Assembly: GCF_051020765.1 (NCBI RefSeq)
Contig: NW_027469183.1
Location: 248,001-312,000 of the forward strand
DNA length: 64,000 nucleotides
Reading direction: 5' to 3'
Source of the DNA: Lasioglossum baleicum
Lineage: Eukaryota > Arthropoda > Insecta > Hymenoptera > Halictidae
Below the pieces are notes generated by a model. That model was not told where the DNA came from. It ran no database searches and saw nothing but the letters and a program-made list of their open reading frames with translations. Made by a program: the position numbers and the translations under genes. Below are positions 1-10,543 of this stretch, piece by piece. Numbering within the stretch: position 1 is the stretch's first letter; each line of letters starts with the position of its first letter.

Positions 1-21
1 TTTGGGATGCGCATGCGCAGG
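1..21 (+). repeat. Partial B unit at the window start
   Basis: The window opens inside a B unit of the TTTTTTGGG subtype, missing its first three bases. A junction B and the first A run (from 41) follow. The array clearly extends upstream. Confidence 0.95.
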
Positions 22-124
22 TTTTTTGGGATGCGCATGGCTAGTCGAGCAAAAACACGTGCGAGAGGATGCATCCCGCAGGGTAGTCGAGTAAAAACAC
101 GTGCGAGAGGATGCATCCCGCAGG

Positions 125-166
125 CTAGTCGAGCAAAAACACGTGCGAGAGGATGCATCCCGCAGG
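125..166 (+). repeat. Reference A monomer (42 bp)
   Basis: One clean copy of the 42-bp unit; the next begins at 167. Landmarks in order are CTAGTCGAG (125-133), a cytosine or thymine at the main variable site (134), an A5 tract (135-139), the E-box hexamer CACGTG (140-145), CGAGA, the 10-bp perfect palindrome GGATGCATCC (151-160), and CGCAGG (161-166). The common variants are GCA, GTA or GCAC after CGA (about 133-137), GAGACG or GAGAAG before the palindrome, CGAAAGG, and a G, T or C in place of the last G or first C at the unit boundary. These variants are not scattered at random; each prefers a certain place in the cassette. Forty-two bases is four helical turns at 10.5 bp per turn. The unit is 14 codons long, so it never shifts frame. 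Confidence 0.97.
140..145. promoter_or_regulatory. CACGTG E-box/G-box hexamer of the A unit (representative)
   Basis: CACGTG follows the A5 tract in nearly every full and shortened A unit, giving a palindromic bHLH-type hexamer every 42 bp in A runs. It is the core for Myc/Max- and USF-type factors in animals and the G-box in plants. A few units have lost it: CACATG near 268, 1135 and 7972, CATGTG near 8695 and 26,879, and CCAGTG near 38,592. Presence is certain; regulatory use is speculative, since short palindromes are also common in satellites for structural reasons. Confidence 0.3.
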
Positions 167-562
167 CTAGTCGAGTAAAAACACGTGCGAGAGGATGCAT
201 CCCGCAGGCTAGTCGAGCACAAACACGTGCGAGAGGATGCATCCCGCAGGCTAGTCGAGCAAAAACACATGCGAGAGGATGCATCCCGCAGGCTAGTCGA
301 GTAAAAACACGTGCGAAAGGATGCATCCCGCAGTCTAGTCGAGCACAAACACGTGCGAGGTTTTGTGGGATGCGCATGCGCAGGTTTTTTGGGATGCGCA
401 TGGCTAGTCGAGCAAAAACACGTGCGAGAGGATGCATCCCGCAGGCTAGTCGAGCAAAAACACGTGCGAGGTTTTGTGGGATGCGCATGCGCAGGTCTTG
501 TGGGATGCGCATGCGCAGATTTTTTGGGATGCGCATGCGCAGGTTTTTTGGGATGCGCATGG

Positions 563-823
563 CTAGTCGAGCAAAAACACGAGCGAGAGGATGCATCCCG
601 CAGGCTAGTCGAGTAAAAACACGTGCGAGACGATGCATCCCGCAGGCTAGTCGAGTAAAAACACGTGCGAGAGGATGCATCCCGCAGGCTAGTCGAGTAA
701 AAACACGTGCGAGAGGATGCATCCCGCAGGCTAGTCGAGTAAAAACACGTGCGAGGTTTTGTGGGATGCGCATGCGCAGGTTTTGTGGGATGCGCATGCG
801 CAGGTTTTTTGGGATGCGCATGG
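563..823 (+). repeat. Reference cassette (A4 + cut A + B2 + cut B, 261 bp)
   Basis: This cassette shows the switching rule used across the array. Four full A units (563-730) are followed by an A cut after 26 bases (731-756), just past the CACGTG and CGAGG. Then come two full B units (757-804) and a B cut after 19 bases (805-823), just inside its palindrome, ending GCATGG. The next A starts at 824. The two cut pieces together are 45 bp, so cassette length is 45 + 42a + 24b and is always a multiple of three unless a small indel is present. The second A unit here carries the GAGACG variant, and later A units before the switch carry GTA. Confidence 0.95.
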
Positions 824-969
824 CTAGTCGAGCAAAAACACGTGCGAGAGGATGCATCCCGCAGGGTAGTCGAGTAAAAACACGTGCGAGAGGATGCATC
901 CCGCAGGCTAGTCGAGTAAAAACACGTGCGAGAGGATGCATCCCGCAGGCTAGTCGAGCAAAAACACGA

Positions 970-1836
970 GCGAGAGGATGCATCCCGCAGGCTAGTCGAG
1001 CAAAAACACGTGCGAGAGGATGCATCCCGCAGGCTAGTCGAGTAAAAACACGTGCGAGAGGATGCATCCCGCAGGCTAGTCGAGCACAAACACGTGCGAG
1101 AGGATGCATCCCGCAGGCTAGTCGAGCAAAAACACATGCGAGAGGATGCATCCCGCAGGCTAGTCGAGTAAAAACACGTGCGAAAGGATGCATCCCGCAG
1201 TCTAGTCGAGCACAAACACGTGCGAGGTTTTGTGGGATGCGCATGCGCAGGTTTTTTGGGATGCGCATGGCTAGTCGAGCAAAAACACGTGCGAGAGGAT
1301 GCATCCCGCAGGCTAGTCGAGCAAAAACACGTGCGAGGTTTTGTGGGATGCGCATGCGCAGGTCTTGTGGGATGCGCATGCGCAGATTTTTTGGGATGCG
1401 CATGCGCAGGTTTTTTGGGATGCGCATGGCTAGTCGAGCAAAAACACGAGCGAGAGGATGCATCCCGCAGGCTAGTCGAGTAAAAACACGTGCGAGACGA
1501 TGCATCCCGCAGGCTAGTCGAGTAAAAACACGTGCGAGAGGATGCATCCCGCAGGCTAGTCGAGTAAAAACACGTGCGAGAGGATGCATCCCGCAGGCTA
1601 GTCGAGTAAAAACACGTGCGAGGTTTTGTGGGATGCGCATGCGCAGGTTTTTTGGGATGCGCATGCGCAGGTTTTTTGGGATGCGCATGGCTAGTCGAGC
1701 AAAAACACGTGCGAGAGGATGCATCCCGCAGGGTAGTCGAGTAAAAACACGTGCGAGAGGATGCATCCCGCAGGCTAGTCGAGTAAAAACACGTGCGAGA
1801 GGATGCATCCCGCAGGCTAGTCGAGCAAAAACACGA
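970..1836 (+). repeat. 867-bp tandem duplication, copy 2
   Basis: This is the second copy of the 867-bp unit. Similarity continues to 1951, where the GTA of this copy meets GCA in the earlier one. The rare GTCTTGTGGG B head recurs here (about 1360) at the same internal place as in copy 1, confirming that a whole multi-cassette block was copied rather than single monomers. Confidence 0.85.
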
Positions 1837-1992
1837 GCGAGAGGATGCATCCCGCAGGCTAGTCGAGCAAAAACACGTGCGAGAGGATGCATCCCGCAGG
1901 CTAGTCGAGTAAAAACACGTGCGAGAGGATGCATCCCGCAGGCTAGTCGAGTAAAAACACGTGCGAGGTTTTGTGGGATGCGCATGCGCAGG

Positions 1993-2016
1993 TTTTGTGG
2001 GATGCGCATGCGCAGG
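1993..2016 (+). repeat. Reference B monomer (24 bp)
   Basis: One clean copy of the 24-bp unit, followed by a second at 2017-2040. It has a TTTTGTGGG head (or TTTTTTGGG in the other common subtype), then A, the 12-bp perfect palindrome TGCGCATGCGCA (2003-2014) and GG. The first B after an A run is nearly always the TTTTGTGGG subtype. The last, shortened B before the next A run is normally TTTTTTGGG, so each B run has a direction. Recurrent subtypes end in CGCAGA, GTGCAGG, GCGGAGG or ACGCAGG. The unit is eight codons long. The GGATGC...GCAGG core resembles the second half of the A monomer, suggesting that the two share ancestry. Confidence 0.97.
2003..2014. promoter_or_regulatory. NRF1-consensus palindrome of the B unit (representative)
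   Basis: TGCGCATGCGCA is a perfect 12-bp palindrome that matches every position of the animal NRF1 (alpha-PAL) consensus, YGCGCAYGCGCR. One copy is present in each complete, unmutated B unit, so there are hundreds in the window. The shortened B at each B-to-A junction loses it. The match is seen in the sequence; the consensus is established knowledge; binding in this organism is not shown. NRF1 binding is methylation-sensitive and this motif holds two CpGs, so occupancy would depend on methylation state. The same 12 bases alternate strictly between pyrimidine and purine. Confidence 0.45.
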
Positions 2017-4329
2017 TTTTTTGGGATGCGCATGCGCAGGTTTTTTGGGATGCGCATGGCTAGTCGAGCAAAAACACGTGCGAGAGGATGCATCCCGCAG
2101 GCTAGTCGAGTAAAAACACGTGCGAGAGGATGCATCCCGCAGGCTAGTCGAGTAAAAACACGTGCGAGGTTTTGTGGGATGCGCATGCGCAGGTTTTGTG
2201 GGATGCGCATGCGCAGGTTTTTTGGGATGCGCATGCGCAGGTTTTTTGGGATGCGTATGCGCAGGTTTTTTGGGATGCGCATGGCTAGTCGAGCAAAAAC
2301 ACGTGCGAGAGGATGCATCCCGCAGGGTAGTCGAGTAAAAACACGTGCGAGAGGATGCATCCCGCAGGCTAGTCGAGCAAAAACACGTGCGAGAGGATGC
2401 ATCCCGCAGGCTAGTCGAGTAAAAACACGTGCGAGAGGATGCATCCCGCAGGCTAGTCGAGCACAAACACGTGCGAGAGGATGCATCCCGCAGGCTAGTC
2501 GAGCACAAACACGTGCGAGAGGATGCATCCCGCAGGCTAGTCGAGTAAAAACACGTGCGAAAGGATGCATCCCGCAGTCTAGTCGAGCACAAACACGTGC
2601 GAGGTTTTGTGGGATGCGCATGCGCAGGTTTTGTGGGATGCGCATGCGCAGATTTTTTGGGATGCGCATGCGCAGGTTTTTTGGGATGCGCATGGCTAGT
2701 CGAGCAAAAACACGTGCGAGAGGATGCATCCCGCAGGCTAGTCGAGCAAAAACACGTGCGAGGTTTTGTGGGATGCGCATGCGCAGATTTTTTGGGATGC
2801 GCATGCGCAGGTTTTTTGGGATGCGCATGGCTAGTCGAGCAAAAACACGTGCGAGAGGATGCATCCCGCAGGCTAGCCGAGCAAAAACACGTGCGAGAGG
2901 ATGCATCCCGCAAGCTAGTCGAGTAAAAACACGTGCGAGGTTTTGTGGGATGCGCATGCGCAGGTTTTTTGGGATGCGCATGCGCAGGTTTTTTGGGATG
3001 CGCATGCGCAGGTTTTTTGGGATGCGCATGGCTAGTCGAGCAAAAACACTTGCGAGAGGATGCATCCCGCAGGCTAGCCGAGCAAAAACACGTGCGAGAG
3101 GATGCATCCCGCAGGCTAGTCGAGTAAAAACACGTGCGAGGTTTTGTGGGATGCGCAAGCGCAGGTTTTGTGGGATGCGCATGCGCAGGTTTTTTGGGAT
3201 GCGCATGCGCAGGTTTTTTGGGAAGCGCATGGCTAGTCGAGCAAAAACACGTGCGAGAGGATGCATCCCGCAGGCTAGCCGAGCAAAAACACGTGCGAGA
3301 GGATGCATCCCGCAGGCTAGTCGAGTAAAAACACGTGCGAGGTTTTGTGGGATGCGCATGCGCAGGTTTTGTGGGATGCGCATGCGCAGGTTTTTTGGGA
3401 TGCGCATGTGCAGGTTTTTTGGGATGCGCATGGCTAGTCGAGCAAAAACACGTGCGAGAGGATGCATCCCGCAGGCTAGTCGAGTAAAAACACGTGCGAG
3501 AGGATGCATCCCGCAGGCTAGTCGAGTAAAAACACGTGGAGGTTTTGTGGGATGCGCATGCGCAGGTTTTGTGGGATGCGCATGCGCAGGTTTTTTGGGA
3601 TGCGCATGCGCAGGTTTTTTGGGATGCGCATGGCTAGTCGAGCAAAAACACGTGCGAGAGGATGCATCCCGCAGGGTAGTCGAGTAAAAACACGTGCGAG
3701 AGGATGCATCCCGCAGGCTAGTCGAGCAAAAACACGTGCGAGAGGATGCATCCCGCAGGCTAGTCGAGTAAAAACGCGTGCGAGAGGATGCATCCCGCAG
3801 GCTAGTCGAGCACAAACACGTGCGAGAGGATGCATCCCGCAGGCTAGTCGAGAAAAAACACGTGCGAGAGGATGCATCCCGCAGGCTAGTCGAGTAAAAA
3901 CACGTGCGAAAGGATGCATCCCGCAGTCTAGTCGAGCACAAACACGTGCGAGGTTTTGTGGGATGCGCATGCGCAGGTTTTTTGGGATGCGCATGGCTAG
4001 TCGAGCAAAAACACGTGCGAGAGGATGCATCCCGCAGGCTAGCCGAGCAAAAACACGTGCGAGAGGATGCATCCCGCAGGCTAGTCGAGTAAAAACACGT
4101 GCGAGGTTTTGTGGGATGCGCATACGCAGGTTTTGTGGGATGCGCATGCGCAGGTTTTTTGGGATGCGCATGCGCAGGTTTTTTGGGATGCGCATGCGCA
4201 GGTTTTTTGGGATGCGCATGCGCAGGTTTTTTGGGATGCGCATGGCTAGTCGAGCAAAAACACGTGCGAGAGGATGCATCCCGCAGGCTAGTCGAGCAAA
4301 AACACGTGCGAGAGGATGCATCCCGCAGG

Positions 4330-4665
4330 CTAGTCGAGCACAAACACGTGCGAGGTTTTGTGGGATGCGCATGCGCAGGTTTTGTGGGATGCGCATGCGC
4401 AGATTTTTTTGGGATGCGCATGCGCAGGTTTTTTGGGATGCGCATGGCTAGTCGAGCAAAAACACGTGCGAGAGGATGCATCCCGCAGGCTAGTCGAGTA
4501 AAAACACGTGCGAGACGATGCATCCCGCAGGCTAGTCGAGTAAAAACACGTGCGAGAGGATGCATCCCGCAGGCTAGTCGAGTAAAAACACGTGCGAGAG
4601 GATGCATCCCGCAGGCTAGTCGAGTAAAAACACGTGCGAGGTTTTGTGGGATGCGCATGCGCAGG
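4330..4665 (+). repeat. T7-marked block, copy 1 of 5
   Basis: A 336-bp block containing an end-of-run A with GCACAAAC, two TTTTGTGGG B units, a B head with seven thymines instead of six (4404-4410), and then an A run whose second unit has GAGACG. The extra T is a +1 frameshift relative to the rest of the array. The same block recurs four more times at irregular distances (7516, 9239, 10,038 and 12,304), so it was spread by nested duplication or gene conversion rather than arising repeatedly. Confidence 0.9.
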
Positions 4666-5634
4666 TTTTGTGGGATGCGCATGCGCAGGTTTTTTGGGAT
4701 GCGCATGCGCAGGTTTTTTGGGATGCGCATGGCTAGTCGAGCAAAAACACGTGCGAGAGGATGCATCCCGCAGGCTAGCCGAGCAAAAACACGTGCGAGA
4801 GGATGCATCCCGCAGGCTAGTCGAGTAAAAACACGTGCGAGGTTTTGTGGGATGCGCATGCGCAGGTTTTGTGGGATGCGCATGCGCAGGTTTTTTGGGA
4901 TGCGCATGTGCAGGTTTTTTGGATGCGCATGGCTAGTCGAGCAAAAACACGTGCGAGAGGATGCATCCCGCAGGCTAGTCGAGTAAAAACACGTGCGAGA
5001 GGATGCATCCCGCAGGCTAGTCGAGTAAAAACACGTGCGAGGTTTTGTGGGATGCGCATGCGCAGGTTTTGTGGGATGCGCATGCGCAGGTTTTTTGGGA
5101 TGCGCATGCGCAGGTTTTTTGGGATGCGCATGCGCAGGTTTTTTGGGATGCGCATGGCTAGTCGAGCAAAAACACGTGCGAGAGGATGCATCCCGCAGGG
5201 TAGTCGAGTAAAAACACGTGCGAGAGGATGCATCCCGCAGGCTAGTCGAGCAAAAACACGTGCGAGAGGATGCATCCCGCAGGCTAGTCGAGTAAAAACA
5301 CGTGCGAGAGGATGCATCCCGCAGGCTAGTCGAGCACAAACACGTGCGAGAGGATGCATCCCGCAGGCTAGTCGAGCACAAACACGTGCGAGAGGATGCA
5401 TCCCGCAGGCTAGTCGAGTAAAAACACGTGCGAAAGGATGCATCCCGCAGTCTAGTCGAGCACAAACACGTGCGAGGTTTTGTGGGATGCGCATGCGCAG
5501 GTTTTGTGGGATGCGCATGCGCAGATTTTTTGGGATGCGCATGCGCAGGTTTTTTGGGATGCGCATGGCTAGTCGAGCAAAAACACGTGCGAGAGGATGC
5601 ATCCCGCAGGCTAGTCGAGCAAAAACACGTGCGA

Positions 5635-6474
5635 GGTTTTGTGGGATGCGCATGCGCAGATTTTTTGGGATGCGCATGCGCAGGTTTTTTGGGATGCGCA
5701 TGGCTAGTCGAGCAAAAACACGTGCGAGAGGATGCATCCCGCAGGCTAGCCGAGCAAAAACACGTGCGAGAGGATGCATCCCGCAAGCTAGTCGAGTAAA
5801 AACACGTGCGAGGTTTTGTGGGATGCGCATGCGCAGGTTTTTTGGGATGCGCATGCGCAGGTTTTTTGGGATGCGCATGCGCAGGTTTTTTGGGATGCGC
5901 ATGGCTAGTCGAGCAAAAACACGTGCGAGAGGATGCATCCCGCAGGCTAGCCGAGCAAAAACACGTGCGAGAGGATGCATCCCGCAGGCTAGCCGAGCAA
6001 AAACACGTGCGAGAGGATGCATCCCGCAGGCTAGTCGAGTAAAAACACGTGCGAGGTTTTGTGGGATGCGCATGCGCAGGTTTTGTGGGATGCGCATGCG
6101 CAGGTTTTTTGGGATGCGCATGCGCAGGTTTTTTGGGAAGCGCATGGCTAGTCGAGCAAAAACACGTGCGAGAGGATGCATCCCGCAGGCTAGTCGAGCA
6201 AAAACACGTGCGAGAGGATGCATCCCGCAGGCTAGTCGAGTAAAAACACGTGCGAAAGGATGCATCCCGCAGTCTAGTCGAGCACAAACACGTGCGAGGT
6301 TTTGTGGGATGCGCATGCGCAGGTTTTTTGGGATGCGCATGGCTAGTCGAGCAAAAACACGTGCGAGAGGATGCATCCCGCAGGCTAGCCGAGCAAAAAC
6401 ACGTGCGAGAGGATGCATCCCGCAGGCTAGTCGAGTAAAAACACGTGCGAGGTTTTGTGGGATGCGCATACGCA
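5635..6474 (+). repeat. 840-bp tandem duplication, copy 1
   Basis: Positions 5635-6542 match 6475-7382 at an offset of 840 bp. One substitution was noticed (A at 5660, G at 6500). The block includes cassettes marked by GGGAAGCGCATGG in place of GGGATGCGCATGG (about 6136) and by the B variant GCATACGCAGG (about 6470), and both recur in copy 2. Confidence 0.88.
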
Positions 6475-7314
6475 GGTTTTGTGGGATGCGCATGCGCAGG
6501 TTTTTTGGGATGCGCATGCGCAGGTTTTTTGGGATGCGCATGGCTAGTCGAGCAAAAACACGTGCGAGAGGATGCATCCCGCAGGCTAGCCGAGCAAAAA
6601 CACGTGCGAGAGGATGCATCCCGCAAGCTAGTCGAGTAAAAACACGTGCGAGGTTTTGTGGGATGCGCATGCGCAGGTTTTTTGGGATGCGCATGCGCAG
6701 GTTTTTTGGGATGCGCATGCGCAGGTTTTTTGGGATGCGCATGGCTAGTCGAGCAAAAACACGTGCGAGAGGATGCATCCCGCAGGCTAGCCGAGCAAAA
6801 ACACGTGCGAGAGGATGCATCCCGCAGGCTAGCCGAGCAAAAACACGTGCGAGAGGATGCATCCCGCAGGCTAGTCGAGTAAAAACACGTGCGAGGTTTT
6901 GTGGGATGCGCATGCGCAGGTTTTGTGGGATGCGCATGCGCAGGTTTTTTGGGATGCGCATGCGCAGGTTTTTTGGGAAGCGCATGGCTAGTCGAGCAAA
7001 AACACGTGCGAGAGGATGCATCCCGCAGGCTAGTCGAGCAAAAACACGTGCGAGAGGATGCATCCCGCAGGCTAGTCGAGTAAAAACACGTGCGAAAGGA
7101 TGCATCCCGCAGTCTAGTCGAGCACAAACACGTGCGAGGTTTTGTGGGATGCGCATGCGCAGGTTTTTTGGGATGCGCATGGCTAGTCGAGCAAAAACAC
7201 GTGCGAGAGGATGCATCCCGCAGGCTAGCCGAGCAAAAACACGTGCGAGAGGATGCATCCCGCAGGCTAGTCGAGTAAAAACACGTGCGAGGTTTTGTGG
7301 GATGCGCATACGCA
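6475..7314 (+). repeat. 840-bp tandem duplication, copy 2
   Basis: Second copy of the 840-bp unit, followed by 68 bp of a third (to 7382). There the B run continues with extra TTTTTTGGG units instead of switching to A. The GGGAAGCGCATGG marker recurs at about 6976, exactly 840 bp after its first appearance. Confidence 0.88.
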
Positions 7315-7515
7315 GGTTTTGTGGGATGCGCATGCGCAGGTTTTTTGGGATGCGCATGCGCAGGTTTTTTGGGATGCGCATGCGCAGGTTTTTTGGGATG
7401 CGCATGCGCAGGTTTTTTGGGATGCGCATGGCTAGTCGAGCAAAAACACGTGCGAGAGGATGCATCCCGCAGGCTAGTCGAGCAAAAACACGTGCGAGAG
7501 GATGCATCCCGCAGG

Positions 7516-7851
7516 CTAGTCGAGCACAAACACGTGCGAGGTTTTGTGGGATGCGCATGCGCAGGTTTTGTGGGATGCGCATGCGCAGATTTTTTTGGGA
7601 TGCGCATGCGCAGGTTTTTTGGGATGCGCATGGCTAGTCGAGCAAAAACACGTGCGAGAGGATGCATCCCGCAGGCTAGTCGAGTAAAAACACGTGCGAG
7701 ACGATGCATCCCGCAGGCTAGTCGAGTAAAAACACGTGCGAGAGGATGCATCCCGCAGGCTAGTCGAGTAAAAACACGTGCGAGAGGATGCATCCCGCAG
7801 GCTAGTCGAGTAAAAACACGTGCGAGGTTTTGTGGGATGCGCATGCGCAGG
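7516..7851 (+). repeat. T7-marked block, copy 2 of 5
   Basis: Same block as at 4330-4665, with the T7 tract at 7590-7596. After the final B shown, this copy goes straight to a TTTTTTGGG junction B, unlike copy 1, which has extra B units. The flanks therefore differ while the core is shared. Confidence 0.9.
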
Positions 7852-8396
7852 TTTTTTGGGATGCGCATGGCTAGTCGAGCAAAAACACGTGCGAGAGGAT
7901 GCATCCCGCAGGCTAGTCGAGCAAAAACACGTGCGAGAGGATGCATCCCGCAGGCTAGTCGAGTAAAAACACATGCGAGGTTTTGTGGGATGCGCATGCG
8001 CAGGTTTTGTGGGATGCGCATGCGCAGGTTTTTTGGGATGCGCATGCGCAGGTTTTTTGGGATGCGCATGGCTAGTCGAGCAAAAACACGTGCGTGAGGA
8101 TGCATCCCGCAGGGTAGTCGAGTAAAAACACGTGCGAGAGGATGCATCCCGCAGGCTAGTCGAGCAAAAACACGTGCGAGAGGATGCATGCCGCAGGCTA
8201 GTCGAGTAAAAACACGTGCGAGAGGATGCATCCCGCAGGCTAGTCGAGCACAAACACGTGCGAGAGGATGCATCCCGCAGGCTAGTCGAGCAAAAACACG
8301 TGCGAGAGGATGCATCCCGCAGGCTAGTCGAGTAAAAACACGTGCGAAAGGATGCATCCCGCAGTCTAGTCGAGCACAAACACGTGCGAGGTTTTG

Positions 8397-8756
8397 TGGG
8401 ATGCGCATGCGCAGGTTTTTTGGGATGCGCATGGCTAGTCGAGCAAAAACACATGCGAGAGGATGCATCCCGCAGACTAGTCGAGCAAAAACACGTGCGA
8501 GGTTTTGTGGGATGCGCATGCGCAGGTCTTGTGGGATGCGCATGCGCAGATTTTTTGGGATGCGCATGCGCAGGTTTTTTGGGATGCGCATGGCTAGTCG
8601 AGCAAAAACACGTGCGAGAGGATGCATCCCGCAGGCTAGCCGAGCAAAAACACGTGCGAGAGGATGCATCCCGCAGGCTAGTCGAGTAAAAACATGTGCG
8701 AGGTTTTGTGGGATGCGCATACGCAGGTTTTGTGGGATGCGCATGCGCAGGTTTTT
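8397..8756 (+). repeat. 360-bp tandem duplication, copy 1
   Basis: Positions 8397-8861 match 8757-9221 at an offset of 360 bp. Substitutions seen are A at 8476 versus G at 8836, T at 8694 versus C at 9054, and A at 8813 versus G at 9173; the last two fall in CpG sites. The block carries the GTCTTGTGGG B variant. Confidence 0.85.
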
Positions 8757-9116
8757 TGGGATGCGCATGCGCAGGTTTTTTGGGATGCGCATGGCTAGTC
8801 GAGCAAAAACACATGCGAGAGGATGCATCCCGCAGGCTAGTCGAGCAAAAACACGTGCGAGGTTTTGTGGGATGCGCATGCGCAGGTCTTGTGGGATGCG
8901 CATGCGCAGATTTTTTGGGATGCGCATGCGCAGGTTTTTTGGGATGCGCATGGCTAGTCGAGCAAAAACACGTGCGAGAGGATGCATCCCGCAGGCTAGC
9001 CGAGCAAAAACACGTGCGAGAGGATGCATCCCGCAGGCTAGTCGAGTAAAAACACGTGCGAGGTTTTGTGGGATGCGCATACGCAGGTTTTGTGGGATGC
9101 GCATGCGCAGGTTTTT
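8757..9116 (+). repeat. 360-bp tandem duplication, copy 2
   Basis: Second copy of the 360-bp unit, continuing into 105 bp of a third until 9221. After that the A run goes on instead of switching to B. It shares the GTCTTGTGGG B head (about 8886) with copy 1 (about 8526). Confidence 0.85.
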
Positions 9117-9238
9117 TGGGATGCGCATGCGCAGGTTTTTTGGGATGCGCATGGCTAGTCGAGCAAAAACACGTGCGAGAGGATGCATCCCGCAGGCTAG
9201 TCGAGCAAAAACACGTGCGAGAGGATGCATCCCGCAGG

Positions 9239-9574
9239 CTAGTCGAGCACAAACACGTGCGAGGTTTTGTGGGATGCGCATGCGCAGGTTTTGTGGGATG
9301 CGCATGCGCAGATTTTTTTGGGATGCGCATGCGCAGGTTTTTTGGGATGCGCATGGCTAGTCGAGCAAAAACACGTGCGAGAGGATGCATCCCGCAGGCT
9401 AGTCGAGTAAAAACACGTGCGAGACGATGCATCCCGCAGGCTAGTCGAGTAAAAACACGTGCGAGAGGATGCATCCCGCAGGCTAGTCGAGTAAAAACAC
9501 GTGCGAGAGGATGCATCCCGCAGGCTAGTCGAGTAAAAACACGTGCGAGGTTTTGTGGGATGCGCATGCGCAGG
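9239..9574 (+). repeat. T7-marked block, copy 3 of 5
   Basis: Same core block, with the T7 tract at 9313-9319. It directly follows the 360-bp duplication, and its right flank resembles that of copy 2. Confidence 0.9.
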
Positions 9575-10037
9575 TTTTTTGGGATGCGCATGGCTAGTCG
9601 AGCAAAAACACGTGCGAGAGGATGCATCCCGCAGGCTAGTCGAGCAAAAACACGTGCGAGAGGATGCATCCCGCAGGCTAGTCGAGTAAAAACACGTGCG
9701 AGGTTTTGTGGGATGCGCATGCGCAGGTTTTTTGGGATGCGCATGCGCAGGTCTTTTGGGATGCGCATGCGCAGGTTTTTTGGGATGCGCATGGCTAGTC
9801 GAGCAAAAACACGTGCGAGAGGATGCATCCCGCAGGCTAGCCGAGCAAAAACACGTGCGAGAGGATGCATCCCGCAGGCTAGTCGAGTAAAAACACGTGC
9901 GAGGTTTTGTGGGATGCGCATACGCAGGTTTTGTGGGATGCGCATGCGCAGGTTTTTTGGGATGCGCATGCGCAGGTTTTTTGGGATGCGCATGGCTAGT
10001 CGAGCAAAAACACGTGCGAGAGGATGCATCCCGCAGG

Positions 10038-10415
10038 CTAGTCGAGCACAAACACGTGCGAGGTTTTGTGGGATGCGCATGCGCAGGTTTTGTGGGATGC
10101 GCATGCGCAGATTTTTTTGGGATGCGCATGCGCAGGTTTTTTGGGATGCGCATGGCTAGTCGAGCAAAAACACGTGCGAGAGGATGCATCCCGCAGGCTA
10201 GTCGAGTAAAAACACGTGCGAGACGATGCATCCCGCAGGCTAGTCGAGTAAAAACACGTGCGAGAGGATGCATCCCGCAGGCTAGTCGAGTAAAAACACG
10301 TGCGAGAGGATGCATCCCGCAGGCTAGTCGAGTAAAAACACGTGCGAGAGGATGCATCCCGCAGGCTAGTCGAGTAAAAACACGTGCGAGGTTTTGTGGG
10401 ATGCGCATGCGCAGG
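10038..10415 (+). repeat. T7-marked block, copy 4 of 5, with one extra A unit
   Basis: Same core block, with the T7 tract at 10,112-10,118. The A run after it has one more GTA-type A unit than the other copies (+42 bp), a single-monomer expansion inside a shared block. Confidence 0.88.
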
Positions 10416-10543
10416 TTTTTTGGGATGCGCATGGCTAGTCGAGCAAAAACACGTGCGAGAGGATGCATCCCGCAGGCTAGTCGAGCAAAAACACGTGCGA
10501 GAGGATGCATCCCGCAGGCTAGTCGAGTAAAAACACGTGCGAA

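Larger units (their letters stand above)
103..969 (+). repeat. 867-bp tandem duplication, copy 1
   Basis: Positions 103-1084 match 970-1951 at an offset of 867 bp, so this copy is followed directly by a second and a short piece of a third. I noticed one substitution, a B head that is TTTTGTGGG at 785 but TTTTTTGGG at 1652. The copy contains several cassettes, including the rare B with a GTCTTGTGGG head (about 493). Confidence 0.85.

Noticed and set aside
125..166. CTAGTCGAG or GGATGCATCC as transposon target-site or terminal inverted repeats
   Set aside because: They are internal to the monomer and repeat every 42 bp; no element with terminal repeats and a coding core is present.
2017..2022. 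T6 tracts after GC-rich palindromes as intrinsic transcription terminators
   Set aside because: The palindrome is followed by T-rich heads simply because B units repeat; this occurs hundreds of times with no genes to terminate.
7..3687. A plus-strand Arg/Cys-rich repeat protein starting near position 7
   Set aside because: The start codon lies inside a B unit repeated hundreds of times, the composition is that of the monomers, and the opposite strand is equally open.
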